The translations under genes were made by a program, and so were the position numbers. DNA of 64,000 bases from assembly GCA_963841105.1 (NCBI GenBank), contig CAWJCB010000034.1, positions 310,001 to 374,000 on the forward strand. Direction: 5' to 3'. Below the pieces are notes generated by a model, which worked only from the letters and a program-made list of their open reading frames with translations, was not told the origin of the DNA and did not search any database. Every line of letters begins with the position of its first letter. The stretch's first letter is position 1. The stretch is from VAZQ01 sp963841105 (lineage in GTDB: Bacteria > Pseudomonadota > Alphaproteobacteria > Rhizobiales > Xanthobacteraceae). This document shows positions 1 through 8,096 of this stretch, piece after piece.

Positions 1-409
1 CCTGCGCCGCGACAACAACGGCGTCGCGCAAATTTGCAGGGCCGTCACTGCCGCCGTCGCCCCCCGGGAGCATGGACCCGGTCATGACCACGGGCATGCT
101 CAGATTGCGAAGCATGAACGCGAGCGCCGAGGCGGTGTAGTGCATGGTGTCGGTGCCGTGCAGAATGACCACGCCGCGCGGCTTCTTCATCATGGCTTCG
201 GCGACCGCGGCGGCGATCGATTGCCAGTCCTCCGGCGCGATGCTCATGCTGCCTTTGCGGAAGAGCTCTTTGGTCTCGATTTCAAGATCCGAAAGTCCGA
301 TGCCGGAAATCAGCCGCTTCGGATCAAAATCCAGGACCGCGACGCCGTCCTCCCGGGAACGATGCCCGATGGTGCCGCCGGTGGTCAGGACGATCACCTT
401 CGGACTCAC
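1..409 (-). CDS. L-asparaginase (type I/II fold), C-terminus outside window
   Basis: Hydrolyses L-asparagine to aspartate and ammonia. The visible 136 residues include the N-terminal catalytic motif TTGGTIGH near residue 10 and the second signature HGTDTMHYTASAL near residue 85, which supplies the Thr-Asp pair. The segment VVMTGSMLPGGDGGSDG follows. There is no signal peptide, so a cytoplasmic enzyme is likely. The start is the GTG whose last bases overlap the stop of the preceding M24 gene (GTGA), so translation is probably coupled. The gene runs off the left edge and its last roughly 190 codons are missing. The family call is firm; the exact substrate preference (asparagine or glutamine) is not. 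Confidence 0.9.
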   Translation of the reverse strand, partial: MSPKVIVLTTGGTIGHRSREDGVAVLDFDPKRLISGIGLSDLEIETKELFRKGSMSIAPEDWQSIAAAVAEAMMKKPRGVVILHGTDTMHYTASALAFMLRNLSMPVVMTGSMLPGGDGGSDGPANLRDAVVVAAQ

Positions 410-1536
410 GGCGCCATCCTCAGCTCCAGAAGGGGCGAGGTCAGTTCCTCGCACCCCTGCTCGGTTACCATCACCGTGCTGGCGCAGGTGAGCAGAACGG
501 GATCGTTCAGCACCGTCTGGATGAGCAGCGCCGTGCCGGGAGCGAGAATGTCGTTGCGGCCCTTGACCAGGTCGATGGTGAAAACAGTAAGCCCCATCGA
601 GCCGCCGCAGCGGCGATAGTAGTCGGTGCCCCTCGCTCGGCGATAAACCGCATTCGCAGCGCTGAATACGGCGGCGGCAGTAACGCCGGCTTTTACCACC
701 TTCGCGGCTTCCTGATGCATCTGAACATTAAGATTGTACGCGTCAACGACTGCTGCCGGCGCGCTCCTGCCGATGTAGACGCTGCCCTGCGCGCCCGCCT
801 TGTAGTGGTTATCAACGCCCCACACCTCGATGGTGGCGAGATCACCGCTTTTGATCTTCTCCGTGGTGGACGTATCATGCATCCGCCCACCCTGGGGGCC
901 TGACCACACGCAGACCAGCGACATATCGAAATCGCGCTGCCCGGCCTGATACATCGCCTGGTGGATTTTTCCGATAATCTCGTAGGGATATGCGCCCTCG
1001 CGCAACGCGCCGATTCCGGTCTGAAAGCCGATCTCCGTGATCCGCGCTGCTCGCCGCATGCAGGCGGATTCCGCCGGTGAAGGATCGGCGGCGACGCTCT
1101 CCACCAGTCCGGAAGCATCGGTGAATTGCGCCGCCGGCAGATGCCGCTGGATGCTCTTGAGCTGGCTGACCTTGAGAAAGCGCTCTTCGATCCCGATGCG
1201 CTTTTCGCTGTTGCCGCTCTCCCGCAGGATCCTGACGAGAAGCTCATAAGGATTCTCATGATCCATATAGAGCTGCGGAAAGCCGGTCCATTGCAGCTTC
1301 GCGATCTCCCGTTCGAGTGCCCGCGTCATCAGGCGTGGCTCGCCGATTGCCGGAATGACCAGCGCATGCAGCTCGGACAGCCAGCTGGCAAAGTGCGAGG
1401 CGCGAAAGCCGCTGGCATAGAAAATGTTCTCGCCGCGCGTTACGATCAGCGCATCGAGCGCCGCGGGCTGCATCCTGGCGCGGATCCTGGCGAGGCGTCC
1501 TTCAAATTCGGCGGCGGGGAATGCGAGGTCGTTCAA
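406..1536 (-). CDS. M24 (creatinase/aminopeptidase P-like) family protein with degenerate metal site
   Basis: About 376 residues with the two-domain creatinase/prolidase layout: an N-terminal domain (LIVTRGENIFYASGF) and a C-terminal pita-bread domain (IHQAMYQAGQRDFDMSLV onward). The start chosen is a TTG forming a TTGA overlap with the upstream acyltransferase stop. A longer reading would overlap that gene by about 300 bp and add non-homologous sequence. The five metal ligands of active M24 peptidases are not recognisable: the usual SDxTR segment reads AGAQGSVYIG, the HGIGL segment is absent, and the two late Glu positions read Q and A. It may be a metal-independent creatinase-like hydrolase or a non-peptidase. 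It is coupled to the asparaginase downstream. Confidence 0.8.
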   Translation of the reverse strand: MNDLAFPAAEFEGRLARIRARMQPAALDALIVTRGENIFYASGFRASHFASWLSELHALVIPAIGEPRLMTRALEREIAKLQWTGFPQLYMDHENPYELLVRILRESGNSEKRIGIEERFLKVSQLKSIQRHLPAAQFTDASGLVESVAADPSPAESACMRRAARITEIGFQTGIGALREGAYPYEIIGKIHQAMYQAGQRDFDMSLVCVWSGPQGGRMHDTSTTEKIKSGDLATIEVWGVDNHYKAGAQGSVYIGRSAPAAVVDAYNLNVQMHQEAAKVVKAGVTAAAVFSAANAVYRRARGTDYYRRCGGSMGLTVFTIDLVKGRNDILAPGTALLIQTVLNDPVLLTCASTVMVTEQGCEELTSPLLELRMAP

Positions 1537-2744
1537 TAGCGCGCTCTTGCCAGCGTGCGCCGGTTTGCTCCCACCAGTCGAGCGCCGATGGGAACACGGC
1601 ACATGGAGATAGAGGTAGCCCAGCTCAGGATGAGCGTACCGGTGAATACAATCGCGGCCTTTGCAATAGCGAACAACGCGACACCAAGCAGGAAGTATTG
1701 CAGCCAGGTTATGAACAGATAATGGACCAGATATATGCCATAGGCATTCTCTGACAGGCTGTTGATGATCGGCCGGCGCGTCGCAGTGAAGCGCAAGAAT
1801 ACCGCCGCCCAACCCAAACATGCGGCCGCGCAGCACAACACCAGACCAAGATCGGCAACGATTTCAAGGCCGAGCACGGTCGTAACCTGTCCCTTCACGG
1901 TCAGCGCAGTGGGAATGATCCACAGCAGGAACGCCGCGAGCGCGCCCCCAAGCCAAACCGGCCAGCGCCGTGCCAGCATTCCGTCCGAACTGAGCAGGCC
2001 TTGCTCAAGCTCATATGCCCCGACACCGACACCGGCGAAGAAATAGACGACGTAAACCAACGCAAAGCTGGGCTGAAAAGCAAACGGGCCGAATTGGACC
2101 CAGTCCCAAGGTTTAAAGACGGCGGCCGAGGGGATATAGGCCAGCGCGGAGGCACTCACCAGAGCGATGAAATACCGGCCGGGATAGGCGCCGGCTTTGG
2201 CCGATATCGTGCCAAGAAACTCACTCAAGCGCGGGGAAAGCCAGTAGAGCAAAGCAGCCGCGCTGTTGAGCGCCAACAAGTACCACAAGAACCACAGCGG
2301 TCCGCTTGGCCAGAAGGGCAGCGCAATCCAGTGCGCCCAGAATGCGGACCAGCTCGGATCAACGGCCGTGAATCGGTAGACCGGGTAAAGCGCCACTGGA
2401 ACCAGCAGAACGACCCCTAATAAAAACGGCACACCGAGACGCAAAAAGCGATCATAAAGAAATATCTTTCCTCCCTTACGCAGGAGACTCGGCATGACGA
2501 ACAGACCGGAAAGAAAGAACATTAATTGCATCATGTAGACGTATGTGAACGCACAGAACAGGTCGAAGCCGAACCAGCGCTCGCTATCGATGATTGGGAT
2601 CGCTCTCCACCAATAAGGGGGGCTATCGAAGGATGGCGGCGAGGCGGGTTGCGAACCCAGATAAGCAAGAACCGAGTGAAACGCCACGACGAGCAGGATG
2701 ACGAACGCCCTCAGATTACTCAGTGCCAGGCTAGACTTGGTCAT
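1533..2744 (-). CDS. Acyltransferase 3 family integral membrane protein
   Basis: Predicted multi-pass inner-membrane O-acyltransferase (acyltransferase 3/OafA-OpgC type) that would transfer an acyl group to a glycan or another extracytoplasmic acceptor. It has about ten hydrophobic segments. The N-terminal NLRAFVILLVVAFHSVLAY holds the family's conserved arginine and histidine in the first membrane helix, and the C-terminal part has the characteristic NAYGIYLVHY motif. The start is the ATG giving MTKSSLALSNLRAF; a GTG seven codons earlier is possible and neither has a strong ribosome site. It is first gene of the coupled operon. An IS481 element lies about 150 bp upstream and may separate it from its native promoter. 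Confidence 0.8.
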   Translation of the reverse strand: MTKSSLALSNLRAFVILLVVAFHSVLAYLGSQPASPPSFDSPPYWWRAIPIIDSERWFGFDLFCAFTYVYMMQLMFFLSGLFVMPSLLRKGGKIFLYDRFLRLGVPFLLGVVLLVPVALYPVYRFTAVDPSWSAFWAHWIALPFWPSGPLWFLWYLLALNSAAALLYWLSPRLSEFLGTISAKAGAYPGRYFIALVSASALAYIPSAAVFKPWDWVQFGPFAFQPSFALVYVVYFFAGVGVGAYELEQGLLSSDGMLARRWPVWLGGALAAFLLWIIPTALTVKGQVTTVLGLEIVADLGLVLCCAAACLGWAAVFLRFTATRRPIINSLSENAYGIYLVHYLFITWLQYFLLGVALFAIAKAAIVFTGTLILSWATSISMCRVPIGARLVGANRRTLARARY

Positions 2745-2893
2745 GTTTGAAAGGGAGATCGCCACTGTTGGACAGAACCAAGCGAAGCCTGAGCCATAGT
2801 ATGGGCCGGTGCCTCAACAGTGGCCGGTGCTTGGTAACTGCATCGCGACTGCGGACCCGACGGCTTTGTTCCAATCTGCTGAGAGGGGGTAAG

Positions 2894-4189
2894 TGTGCGA
2901 CCCGAGACATAGGTGACACTTCGTACCGGACACATGGGTAACACTTTTTGCCTTTTGGCGGGAGGTGTTGATGCCGTGGAAAGCGAGTTCGGTGATGGAG
3001 GAACGCCTGCGTTTTGTCGCCCGCCTGCTCGATGGCGAGACGATGTCCGAGCTATGCCGGGAGTTCGGCATATCCCGCAAGACCGGCTACAAGGTCTTCG
3101 ATCGATACAAGGAACACGGGCTTGAAGCTCTCAGCGACCGCTGCCGGCGCCCGGTGCGCTACGCCAATCAGCTGCCCCAGCAGGTCGAGAGCCTCATTGT
3201 CCGCCTCAAGACAGAAAAGGCGCACTGGGGCGCACGCAAAATCCGCGAACTCCTGATCCGCAGGCTCTCAGGCGATATCCGCGTGCCGGCCAAAAGCACC
3301 ATCCATGCCGTCCTCGATCGCCACGGCTTGGTCAAGCGCAGCGGCGGGCCGCGCCATCGGGCGCGCGGCACGCCGCTGTCCGAAGGCTCGGTCCCCAACG
3401 ATCTCTGGTGCGTCGACTTCAAGGGCGAGTTCAAGCTCGGTAATGGTCGCTATTGCTATCCGCTGACTGCCAGCGACCACGCCTCGCGCTTCCTGCTGCT
3501 CTGTGAGGCGCTCGAATCGGTTCGCGAGGAGACCGCTTTTACCGCGTTCGAACGATTGTTTCGCGAGCGCGGCCTGCCGCTGGCGATCCGCTCCGACAAC
3601 GGCGTTCCCTTCGCCAGTCCAAACGCCCTGTTCAATCTGTCCAAGCTCTCAGTGTGGTGGCTGCGCCTCGGCATCGCCATCGAACGCATCAAGCCTGGCC
3701 GGCCGCAACAAAACGGCCGCCATGAGCGCATGCACCTCACTTTGAAGAAGGAAGCCACACGCCCGGCAGGCTTCAACAGTCTGCAGCAGCAGGCGCGTTT
3801 CGACGACTTCATGCGCGAGTTTAATGTCGAACGGCCACACGAGGCACTCGCCATGAAGTGCCCCGCTGAACTCTACGCTGCCTCAGCGCGCCGCTATGAC
3901 GGCCTGCCCGAGCTGAGCTATCCGTTCCATGATCGGGACGTCATCGTCACCGCCTGCGGCCGCATCTGCCTGCATCGAAAGAAAATCAACATTTCGACCG
4001 TGCTTGCCGGCCAGCGCCTCGGCATCAAGGAAATCGACGACGGCATTTGGCTCGTCAGCTTCAGCCACTACGATCTCGGATACTTCGATCTGGAACAGAA
4101 AACCTTGCAACCTCTCGACAACCCGTTCGGCCCGAGGTTGTCACCCATGTCTTAGGTACGTTCTGTTACCCATGTCCCCGGGCTGGACA
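2894..4189 (+). mobile_element. IS481-type insertion sequence with TAAG target duplication
   Basis: A 1296-bp element starting TGT and ending ACA. Imperfect terminal inverted repeats of about 50 bp share the blocks GACATRGGTRACA and ACATGGGTRACA. TAAG occurs directly outside both ends (2890-2893 and 4190-4193), consistent with a target-site duplication. It contains a single full-length DDE transposase gene, so it looks intact. It sits only 15 bp from the truncated tRNA-Lys copy that marks the left end of the integrative element. Confidence 0.88.
2971..4155 (+). CDS. IS481 family transposase
   Basis: A DDE transposase of about 394 residues starting MPWK, the usual start of this family, behind the ribosome site GGAGGT. 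The N-terminal helix-turn-helix (MSELCREFGISRKTGYKVFDRY) is followed by a second HTH region and a retroviral-integrase-like core. Acidic residues are in WCVDFKGEF and RSDNGVPF, with the glutamate in QNGRHERMH. No frameshift or stop interrupts it, so the element may still be mobile. Confidence 0.93.
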   Translation: MPWKASSVMEERLRFVARLLDGETMSELCREFGISRKTGYKVFDRYKEHGLEALSDRCRRPVRYANQLPQQVESLIVRLKTEKAHWGARKIRELLIRRLSGDIRVPAKSTIHAVLDRHGLVKRSGGPRHRARGTPLSEGSVPNDLWCVDFKGEFKLGNGRYCYPLTASDHASRFLLLCEALESVREETAFTAFERLFRERGLPLAIRSDNGVPFASPNALFNLSKLSVWWLRLGIAIERIKPGRPQQNGRHERMHLTLKKEATRPAGFNSLQQQARFDDFMREFNVERPHEALAMKCPAELYAASARRYDGLPELSYPFHDRDVIVTACGRICLHRKKINISTVLAGQRLGIKEIDDGIWLVSFSHYDLGYFDLEQKTLQPLDNPFGPRLSPMS

Positions 4190-4208
4190 TAAGTGTCTTT
4201 TTGAATGC

Positions 4209-4253
4209 CTGGTGGGCGCACAAGGACTCGAACCTTGGACCGCTGATTAAGAG
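4209..4253. repeat. Left attachment site: truncated tRNA-Lys 3' end
   Basis: Matches 23333-23378 over the first 32 bases exactly, then continues for 13 bases after a one-base deletion in the run of C. It covers the CCA end, acceptor, T-arm and anticodon stem-loop half of tRNA-Lys. This is the old 3' end of the tRNA displaced by integration. Similarity ends in the anticodon loop, so crossover probably took place in or near that arm. Confidence 0.88.
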
Positions 4254-4386
4254 ACACGTATCCGCGCATTCCGCTTGCCGGACGATCTTTTCTGATTGTG
4301 CACAGAAGCCACAGAAGTGCAGATTTGACGGCCTTCCTTTCATTTCCAATTGCTTCTTAACTTTTCCAGGCGTATACCATCAAAAT

Positions 4387-4450
4387 GCTTACCCGTCGCT
4401 TACCGGCCGCCCACGAAAGTTTTCAAAAGTGGCGCTCGCCGCGGGGTAAG
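4387..4450. promoter_or_regulatory. Candidate integrase arm-type sites, left end
   Basis: Two direct copies of GCTTACC at 4387-4393 and 4398-4404 are separated by 4 bp (11-bp period, one helical turn), and an inverted copy GGTAAGC lies at 4444-4450. The same direct pair with the same spacing occurs inside the right end at 23254-23271. Placement between the attachment core and the integrase start suits arm-binding sites of a tyrosine integrase. Confidence 0.55.
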
Positions 4451-4481
4451 CCCGGTAGCACGCTGCCGAAAGGGGCTTTCG

Positions 4482-5741
4482 ATGCGCGCCAAGCTCACGC
4501 CGGCTTTCTGCCAAAAGGCCACCGCGGAGGGCGGTGCAGAGCGTTCGGTCTATTGGGACGTTGACCTGCCCGGGTTCGGGCTGGTGGTCACTAGCAGTGG
4601 GCACCGTTCATTCGTGGTGCAGTACCGCTCGAATGGGCGCAGCCGCCGTATGAAGATTGCCGGCGTTCTCGGCCTCAGCGGTGCCCGCAAGCGCGCGAAG
4701 ATGCTTCTCGGCCAAGTCGCCCACGATCGCGACCCGCTGCAGGAACGCCGGAAAGCAGCGGCGCGCACCGAAAACACATTTCAGAAGATCGCCGAGAATT
4801 ACCTCGCTCGAGAGGGCAAGGGGCTGCGCACGGTGGATCAACGACGGGTGATGCTCGACCGGCTCGTTCATAAGCGCCTTGGCGATCGGCACATTGATGA
4901 CATTCGCCGAAGCGACATCGTGAAGCTACTCGACGAAATCGAGGACGAAAACGGGCCAGTGATGGCTGACCGCACCTTAGCGACAATTCGCAAAATCATG
5001 AACTGGCACGCCAGTCGCTCGGATGAATTCCGTTCCCCGATCGTGCGGGGCATGGCGCGGACCAAGAGCAAGGAACGGGCGCGGGCCCGCATTCTCACAG
5101 ATGACGAGCTACGCACCATCTGGAAGGCCGCCGATGCCATGCCGGGCCCGTTCGGCGCCTTAGTGCAATTCCTACTGCTCACGGCCGCTCGGCGGGCAGA
5201 GGCAGCCGAAATGACGCACGCGGAGATCGAGGGCACGGATTGGACGCTGCCCGAGGCGCGCAATAAGGTGAAGGTCGATCTTGTGCGCCCGCTATCGCGC
5301 GCGGCTCAGGACGTCCTGGCCAAGCTGCCGCGCATCGGCAAGACCGGCTTCGTCTTCACCACCGGCGGCAGGAGTGGCCTCGGTGGCTTCTCCAAGTTCA
5401 AGCACAAGCTCGACGAGGCGGCCGGCGTGACCGGCTGGACGTTGCACGACCTACGCCGAACCGCGCGCTCGCTCATGAGCCGCGCCGCCATTCCGAGCGA
5501 TCATGCCGAGCGGTGTCTCGGGCATGTGATCGGCGGAGTGCGCGGCGTGTACGACCGCCACGAATTCCATCCGGAGAAGAAGCGAGCCTATGAGGCGCTC
5601 GCGGCGCAGATCGACCGGATCGTTAATCCGAAGGACAATGTGGTGCCGTTGCGCGATGCACGCTTATCGCCTGCTGATCGCTCCGAATCGGATACGGCTA
5701 AGACGCAAGCTGAACACAACAATTCGGCAGCGGCCACGTGA
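4482..5741 (+). CDS. Tyrosine recombinase integrase
   Basis: A site-specific recombinase of 419 residues that would insert and excise the element at tRNA-Lys. Layout: N-terminal DUF4102-like domain (residues 1-95), a SAM-like core-binding domain (about 98-180), and a C-terminal catalytic domain. The catalytic set is visible: R237 in TAARRAEA, H322 and R325 in LHDLRRTARS, H348 in LGHVIGG and the nucleophile Y357 in VYDRHEF. The start is the ATG behind AAAGGGG; an upstream in-frame ATG at 4350 would place untypical sequence before the domain. It lies next to the left attachment site and points into the element. Confidence 0.94.
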   Translation: MRAKLTPAFCQKATAEGGAERSVYWDVDLPGFGLVVTSSGHRSFVVQYRSNGRSRRMKIAGVLGLSGARKRAKMLLGQVAHDRDPLQERRKAAARTENTFQKIAENYLAREGKGLRTVDQRRVMLDRLVHKRLGDRHIDDIRRSDIVKLLDEIEDENGPVMADRTLATIRKIMNWHASRSDEFRSPIVRGMARTKSKERARARILTDDELRTIWKAADAMPGPFGALVQFLLLTAARRAEAAEMTHAEIEGTDWTLPEARNKVKVDLVRPLSRAAQDVLAKLPRIGKTGFVFTTGGRSGLGGFSKFKHKLDEAAGVTGWTLHDLRRTARSLMSRAAIPSDHAERCLGHVIGGVRGVYDRHEFHPEKKRAYEALAAQIDRIVNPKDNVVPLRDARLSPADRSESDTAKTQAEHNNSAAAT

Positions 5742-5752
5742 AAGAGTATCAC

Positions 5753-5787
5753 GAGCTTCCGGCAAAAGCCGGGAGAATGCAGCCCGA
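5753..5787. repeat. Dispersed hairpin repeat, copy 1
   Basis: About 35 bp containing TTCCGGC-AAAA-GCCGGGA, followed by AGAATGCAGCCCG. It is repeated with two changes at 7447-7482. It starts 11 bp after the integrase stop, so it may act as a transcription end, although no T-run follows. It looks like a REP-type repeat. Confidence 0.55.
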
Positions 5788-5841
5788 CGCGAGCGGTTGT
5801 CGCCGCCGCGCCGGGCCTAACCCGCAACATGAGGTCAATTC

Positions 5842-6000
5842 ATGTCACAGGCTGAAACTACGAATAACGCGACGCGACGCAGATTTCTCCAGGCTAGCGC
5901 CTGCGTCCCGGTTGCTGGCGAAGCCATTGCATTTCGCTGCGTTTGGCGACGCGTTAATAGGGGCCCTGGAGCAGCAGTTTGGTGCTGCATTCTGGTGTGA
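5842..6000 (+). CDS. Possible truncated small Tat-signal-type protein
   Basis: A 52-codon reading frame preceded by GAGG seven bases upstream of ATG. The N-terminus (MSQAETTNNATRRRFLQASA) resembles a twin-arginine-type leader, but the expected hydrophobic stretch is poor and the C-terminal half is Arg/Cys/Trp-rich, as after a frameshift. Probably a decayed gene. The rest of the roughly 600-bp stretch between the integrase and 6350 holds the hairpin repeat above and nothing else I recognise. Confidence 0.25.
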   Translation: MSQAETTNNATRRRFLQASACVPVAGEAIAFRCVWRRVNRGPGAAVWCCILV

Positions 6001-6349
6001 TCTCGATCTCGGGTTGCGCTCGCGATAAAGCGCGAGCGAATGCGGGCCAAGAAAGCGGCCAAGGAGAAGCGAGCGGCCGAGCGTGCGGCCAAGCAGGATT
6101 CAACGTAGGTCTTCCGGAGCCGGTCGGCGCGAAGCCTTCGCCGGGCGGCGCCGCAATAGTCCTAATGTCTGCTGATCGAGGACAAGCAGACGACCATTTT
6201 GCAATGCGGTAATGGCGGGAATTGACCCCGTTGCAGACCTGGGATGTGCAGTGCAACCGACCATCCGGTTGCAGAATGGCCGGCGTACCGCTGACTGATC
6301 GTTGTGAATTGATTATCCTGCTATCCTGCCCAGTCTAGCGGTGCCCCGA

Positions 6350-6595
6350 ATGCATTCCGATCAACTGAAACGGCGCGAGTTCATCACGCTGCTCGGCGGT
6401 GCGGCGACGATGCCGCTCGCGGCGCGCGCTCAGCAGGCAAGGCTACCGACCATTGGGGAACTCGCGCGCTCGTTTGGTGGAGAGAAGCTGAACGGGGATT
6501 TCCCGAAGGTCCTCGTGCTAGAATGTGAGGGCCGGTTCGCCGCGCGCACGGCGCTTGTCATGCGCATACCATGGATAGGCGAAGCGTTATACTAG
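6350..6595 (+). pseudogene. Truncated ABC-type substrate-binding protein (signal peptide fragment)
   Basis: The first 30 residues (KRREFITLLGGAA, then LAARAQQ) are the Tat/Sec leader very common in rhizobial ABC-transporter substrate-binding proteins of the ABC_sub_bind family. The mature domain is missing: after ARAQQARLPTIG the frame continues for only about 50 unrelated residues. It reads as a remnant of a roughly 330-residue protein. Confidence 0.6.
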
Positions 6596-6614
6596 GCACG
6601 ACTGGAGGATGACC

Positions 6615-7016
6615 GTGGCTGGCAACCCCCCGAGAGAAATCCAGACCCTTATCGACAATCACATCAACGGTTTCAACACCCAGAATATCGAGCTTTTCCT
6701 CGGCGTTTTTGGGGACACCGCCATCATCATTGATGGCATCGCACCTTATCGCTGGTTGAACCCGAATGCTCCGGCCAATTGGCTTGCTGACGTAGAAAAG
6801 TGGCGTGAGGACCTTGGGGTCTCGTACGAGCACCTGTCGTACGAAATGGGGTTCTGGAACGTGGAGGGCTCCGATGCGTACGCCGTCATAGCGGGGACGC
6901 TCACGGTAACCATTAAGGGCCAAACCGTCGCTCGGACCGGCACCCTCGCATATACGTTTTCAAAGCATGGCGAGGAGTGGAAGATCGACGCACAGGCGTG
7001 GGGGCGCACGTCGTAA
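6615..7016 (+). CDS. SnoaL-like/NTF2-like fold protein
   Basis: A protein of 133 residues matching the NTF2/SnoaL cone-fold pattern: an N-terminal helix (IQTLIDNHINGFNTQNIELFLGVFGDTAIIIDG), a middle helix with the motif WLADVEKWRED, and a C-terminal sheet ending EEWKIDAQAWGRTS. Members include small isomerases, dehydratases and ketosteroid-isomerase-like binding proteins; nothing here fixes the ligand. The GTG start sits 6 bases after GGAGG; an in-frame ATG at 6609 directly abuts that ribosome site and is less likely. Probably element cargo. Confidence 0.75.
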   Translation: MAGNPPREIQTLIDNHINGFNTQNIELFLGVFGDTAIIIDGIAPYRWLNPNAPANWLADVEKWREDLGVSYEHLSYEMGFWNVEGSDAYAVIAGTLTVTIKGQTVARTGTLAYTFSKHGEEWKIDAQAWGRTS

Positions 7017-7161
7017 AGCCTCATCTTCCTTTTGTGGCTAGTGTTTCTATTGCTGCTGCGACTGCGCGAAAAATCTGTGCAGCATTTTGTTTGGTTGAGA
7101 GCGCTGCACGAGCGGCGCTGTAGTGGTTTGATTCGCGTATTGTGATCAATGGAGGCAAATC

Positions 7162-7359
7162 ATGACGCGTCGGCTGAGATTTCTGCTCGAAGCGGAATTG
7201 GAGCGGCGGCGGGAGGCATTGCTGCTCGAACTCGCAAGGAAAGCCTCCAGTTCCGCGAGCTTGCCAAGGCCTAGCAATTTTGTTGCAGTGCGTGAGTCCG
7301 GTCCTGGCACTAACCGGCGGTTCGCCACGGTGCATCAAGTCGGCGGCTATTGGAGGTGA
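7162..7359 (+). CDS. Small hypothetical protein, charged N-terminal helix
   Basis: 65 residues. The ATG is preceded by GGAGG with suitable spacing. The N-terminus is a heptad-like, Leu/Glu/Arg-rich helix (RRLRFLLEAELERRREALLLEL) that could form a coiled coil; the C-terminal half is low in structure. I do not recognise a family. Confidence 0.35.
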   Translation: MTRRLRFLLEAELERRREALLLELARKASSSASLPRPSNFVAVRESGPGTNRRFATVHQVGGYWR

Positions 7360-7446
7360 ACCGGACACATCAATTCACCTCCGCCGCTCCTTCTCCCACG
7401 ACCACGAACGGTGCCCAGTACGCCGGTCATCGAAGGCGCTGCAAAT

Positions 7447-7482
7447 GAGCTTCCGGCATGAGCCGGGAGAATGCAGCCCGGC
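7447..7482. repeat. Dispersed hairpin repeat, copy 2
   Basis: Second copy of the hairpin repeat at 5753-5787. The loop differs (ATG in place of AAA) but the stem and the AGAATGCAGCCCG tail are kept. A weak reading frame (7471-7755, 94 codons) begins inside it; it has no good ribosome site, and I do not call it as a gene. Confidence 0.55.
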
Positions 7483-7789
7483 ACGACGGGGGGCTACCCT
7501 TCGCGCCGGACCGTTGCCGAAAGAAACGCGAAGGTCCCCGAGGCAGAGGTCGCACAAGACGCAGCTCACGAGGCACTCAATGAAGCCCTCGCGAAGTTAT
7601 GCGCTATGTCGCCGTTCACTCACGAAGGACAGAAAGCAATCGAAACTCGGACGGTCACTGATCGAAAACCTGGCGGGCGTTCCGCATTTGCAAGATTTGC
7701 AAGAAGACTGAACGTGCCGATAACTGCTTTTCTCGGCGAGCTGCCCCCGGGATAAAGTTTGGGTCGGCCGGGTCCTAAGCCCGTGCTAA

Positions 7790-7795
7790 TATAAT
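7790..7795 (+). promoter_or_regulatory. Perfect -10 hexamer TATAAT upstream of a structured segment
   Basis: TATAAT occurs in an otherwise GC-rich stretch, 5 bases before the start of the base-paired segment at 7801, which is where transcription from this -10 would begin. No good -35 is visible at 16-18 bp, which lowers confidence. Confidence 0.4.
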
Positions 7796-7800
7796 TGCCA

Positions 7801-7863
7801 GCGCGGGGCCGGTTCTTCGAAGGCCGTTGCATTCGTCCACACCGCCGAATGCTTGCCCCGCGC
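7801..7863 (+). ncRNA. Candidate structured small RNA (three-way junction)
   Basis: A 63-nt segment whose ends pair perfectly over 8 bp (GCGCGGGG with CCCCGCGC). Inside are two further hairpins: CGGTTC-TTC-GAA with a bulged return to CCG, and the perfect 7-bp GCATTCG/CGAATGC with a 10-nt loop. Its first base coincides with the expected start point of the TATAAT at 7790. It does not match any RNA family I can name, and no T-rich terminator follows. The remainder of 7755-8096 contains nothing else I recognise. Confidence 0.4.
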
Positions 7864-8096
7864 TTCCCTGCTCGCGGTGCAGCGGTGTGTCATGAATTCT
7901 CAAGCTACAAAGCCATGGGCGGCCCAGCGGAAAGAGGGAAACCTCCTACACTCGCGGGGAATCGAGATAGTAGAGGGAGCGCCTGTCTATACCGAGAACT
8001 CACGGGCTTAATGAGACAAAGTTCTCTTTCGCAGAGTCCGATTTAGCCACGGCTGCGGGAAAGCGCGTAGTCAGTCTGAAAGCGAAACTGAAGGAT

